Of a DNA stretch of 7,418 bases, positions 6,181 through 7,418 are shown in pieces (the stretch's first letter is position 1; each line of letters begins with the position of its first letter). Made by a program: the position numbers and the translations under genes. Under the pieces are notes generated by a model. The model did no database searches. It had not been told where the DNA came from and saw only the letters and a list, made by a program, of their open reading frames with translations. Origin of the DNA: an uncultured Ruminococcus sp. (GTDB lineage: Bacteria; Bacillota; Clostridia; Oscillospirales; Ruminococcaceae); contig CAMWOX010000076.1 of NCBI GenBank assembly GCA_947175975.1, positions 1 through 7,418 of the forward strand, in the 5' to 3' direction.

Positions 6181-6651
6181 TTACCAGCGATAGTGAGCAA
6201 ACGCCTTGTTTGCCTCTGCCATCTTATGAGTATCCTCACGCTTCTTGACAGAACCGCCTGTACCGTTGAGAGCATCCAGGATTTCTCCTGCAAGTCTTTC
6301 TTTCATGGTTTTCTCATTACGCTCTCTGGAATACTTTGTAATCCATCTCAGACCCAGTGTCTGCTTTCTTTCCGGGCGCACTTCCATAGGTACCTGGTAA
6401 GTAGCACCACCCAGACGGCGAGCCTTTACTTCGAGCTGAGGCATGATATTCTCCATAGCCTCTTCAAATACTTCCAGTGCATCTCTGCCAGTTTTCTCAT
6501 TGACGATTTCAAATGCACCGTAAACAATCTTCTGCGCAACACCTTTTTTACCGTCGAGCATGATGTTATTGATCAAGCGTGTAACCAGCTTAGAATTATA
6601 AACTGGATCCTGAAGCACATCACGCTTTGCGACATTACCTCTTCTTGGCAT
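6181..6651 (-). CDS. rpsG: 30S ribosomal protein S7
   Basis: S7 is a primary 16S rRNA-binding protein that nucleates assembly of the head of the 30S subunit and lines the E site. The product is 156 residues, the usual Firmicutes length. It starts MPRRGNVAKRD, contains the expected GGATYQVP and VRPERKQTLGLRW segments, and ends AHYRW. The start at 6651 is supported by AAGGAGGG (6659-6666) with 7 nt spacing; an in-frame ATG at 6708 would add 19 residues foreign to S7. It follows rpsL after an unusually roomy 185 nt. It is tightly coupled to fusA: only 12 nt separate its TAA stop from the fusA ATG, and the fusA ribosome binding site lies right against that stop. Confidence 0.98.
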   Translation of the reverse strand: MPRRGNVAKRDVLQDPVYNSKLVTRLINNIMLDGKKGVAQKIVYGAFEIVNEKTGRDALEVFEEAMENIMPQLEVKARRLGGATYQVPMEVRPERKQTLGLRWITKYSRERNEKTMKERLAGEILDALNGTGGSVKKREDTHKMAEANKAFAHYRW

Positions 6652-6699
6652 TTCGCTTCCCTCCTTCACATTACATAGCATGAATTCATAGGTACTCGT

Positions 6700-6713
6700 C
6701 CGGAACACTCCGG
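6700..6713 (-). other. Small GC-rich hairpin in the rpsL-rpsG intergenic leader
   Basis: The 185-nt gap between rpsL and rpsG (6652-6836) is AT-rich except for one perfect stem, CCGGA-GTGT-TCCGG, about 35 nt upstream of the rpsG Shine-Dalgarno. There is no following U-tract, so it is not a terminator. In E. coli, S7 represses its own operon by binding the rpsL-rpsG intercistronic RNA. Whether this hairpin plays a similar role is speculation. I found no convincing promoter in the gap; the run TATATATATTTTTATAGA contains -10-like hexamers but lacks a plausible -35. Confidence 0.35.
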
Positions 6714-6836
6714 CACGTCAGACCAATGTAGAGGTTTATCTATAAAAATATATATAAAACTCCACATTCTGCGATAAATTGCAGTAATCTGAAATTCAAG
6801 TTTTGAAAATTAAATTTTTGAAAGTCAGTTCAGAAA

Positions 6837-7262
6837 TTATTTCTTCTTACCTGCTTTCGGACGCTTTGCACCATACTTGGAACGAGCCTGATTTCTATTG
6901 GCAACGCCCTGTGCATCGAGTGCGCCACGAATAATGTGGTAACGCACACCAGGCAAGTCCTTGACACGTCCGCCACGGATCAGAACAACGCTGTGTTCCT
7001 GAAGGTTGTGACCAATACCAGGAATATAAGATGTTACTTCGTAACCGTTTGTCAGTTTTACTCTGGCAATTTTACGCATAGCAGAGTTCGGCTTTTTCGG
7101 AGTTGTTGTCTTAACAACGGTGCAAACGCCTCTCTTCTGGGGTGCGCTCTGGTCAATCTGAACTTTCTTCTTGGCATTATAACCTTTCTGGAGAGCCGGT
7201 GCAGTGGACTTGGACTGCTGCATCTTTCTGCCCTTACGAACGAGCTGGTTAAATGTTGGCAT
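6837..7262 (-). CDS. rpsL: 30S ribosomal protein S12
   Basis: S12 sits at the decoding centre of the small subunit and helps monitor codon-anticodon pairing. The product is 141 residues, starting MPTFNQLVRKGR. The start at 7262 is chosen because AAAAGGAGG (7270-7278) lies 7 nt upstream; a further in-frame ATG at 7328 would add 22 residues unlike S12. Relative to E. coli there is an N-terminal insertion (around residues 25-38, rich in Lys) typical of Firmicutes. The decoding loops TTTPKKPNSA (52-61) and GGRVKDLPGVRYH (97-109) are intact. Lys56 and Lys101, equivalent to E. coli Lys43 and Lys88, are wild type, so no streptomycin-resistance substitution is seen at these sites. Asp102 is the residue methylthiolated by RimO in other bacteria. 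It is the first gene of the str cluster, followed after 185 nt by rpsG. The TAA stop is at 6837-6839. Confidence 0.98.
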   Translation of the reverse strand: MPTFNQLVRKGRKMQQSKSTAPALQKGYNAKKKVQIDQSAPQKRGVCTVVKTTTPKKPNSAMRKIARVKLTNGYEVTSYIPGIGHNLQEHSVVLIRGGRVKDLPGVRYHIIRGALDAQGVANRNQARSKYGAKRPKAGKKK

Positions 7263-7400
7263 TGAATTTCCTCCTTTTCGCAAAAATATAGATTCCAGTA
7301 CAGCTCCTGCAACTGCATGTCCTCGCATCCGGAAATTTTATTACCAGATCAGACACACAAAATCTGCTCTGCAGAAACTACAAGAACAGTACACTTTGCT

Positions 7401-7406
7401 ATTATA
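7401..7406 (-). promoter_or_regulatory. -10 box of the str operon (rpsL) promoter, -35 outside the window
   Basis: The minus strand reads TATAAT here, a perfect -10 hexamer. With 17 nt spacing the -35 would lie near 7424-7429, beyond the window edge, so the promoter is only half visible. The predicted start near 7394 would give an rpsL leader of about 130 nt. The leader contains a small perfect hairpin, TCTGC-AGA-GCAGA, at 7363-7375. I do not recognise a known ribosomal-protein leader motif in it. Confidence 0.6.
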
Positions 7407-7418
7407 CACCATTTTGAC

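Noticed and set aside
6720..6770. Separate promoter for rpsG in the TATATATATTTTTATAGA stretch
   Set aside because: Several -10-like hexamers exist in the AT-rich run, but no -35-like hexamer lies at 16-18 nt spacing.
6837..7328. 163-residue S12 with an N-terminal extension
   Set aside because: The extra 22 residues do not resemble S12, and AAAAGGAGG sits correctly before the ATG at 7262.
1..7418. CRISPR arrays, tRNA or rRNA genes, insertion sequences
   Set aside because: No regularly spaced repeats, no tRNA cloverleaf signatures, no transposase frame and no terminal inverted repeats were seen; the only repeats are the tandem cassette and local hairpins.

Overview
The window reads as chromosome of a fibre-degrading, cellulosome-forming member of the Ruminococcaceae, most like the Ruminococcus flavefaciens group. 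Three things suggest this. The translation genes are Firmicutes-type: S12 carries the extra N-terminal lysine-rich stretch, S7 is 156 residues, and the Shine-Dalgarno sequences are strong AGGAGG types. Next to them lies a secreted GH26 glycoside hydrolase ending in a two-repeat dockerin of the ruminococcal kind. Base composition is moderate, with very AT-rich intergenic regions. The species is inferred from protein style only.

Every gene I accept lies on the minus strand, so transcription runs from high to low coordinates. From 7418 down to 2651 lies a classical str cluster: rpsL (S12), rpsG (S7), fusA (EF-G) and tuf (EF-Tu). A -10 box for rpsL sits at the window edge. rpsG and fusA are 12 nt apart and clearly co-transcribed. 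tuf is separated from fusA by 190 nt holding a long hairpin, a near-consensus extended -10 promoter and a 5'-leader stem-loop, so it can be transcribed independently at high level. A strong intrinsic terminator closes tuf.

Between the tuf terminator and the hydrolase gene (2310-2650) lies the most unusual part. A promoter, leader, Shine-Dalgarno and ATG cassette of about 134 bp is present twice in tandem, about 88% identical by hand count. The downstream copy drives the GH26 gene. The upstream copy ends in an ATG that opens a 34-codon frame. That frame encodes a hydrophobic segment with a basic tail, and most of it is made of sequence that corresponds to non-coding sequence in the other copy. 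It may be a small membrane protein, a leader ORF, or an accident of duplication.

From 2309 to 21 lies a 762-residue modular enzyme: signal peptide, CBM35-like module, GH26 catalytic domain, linker, unassigned beta-rich module, linker, dockerin. It would be exported and docked onto a cohesin scaffold to cut mannan-type hemicellulose. The str genes and the mannanase are not functionally linked; what links them is position and a shared promoter architecture.
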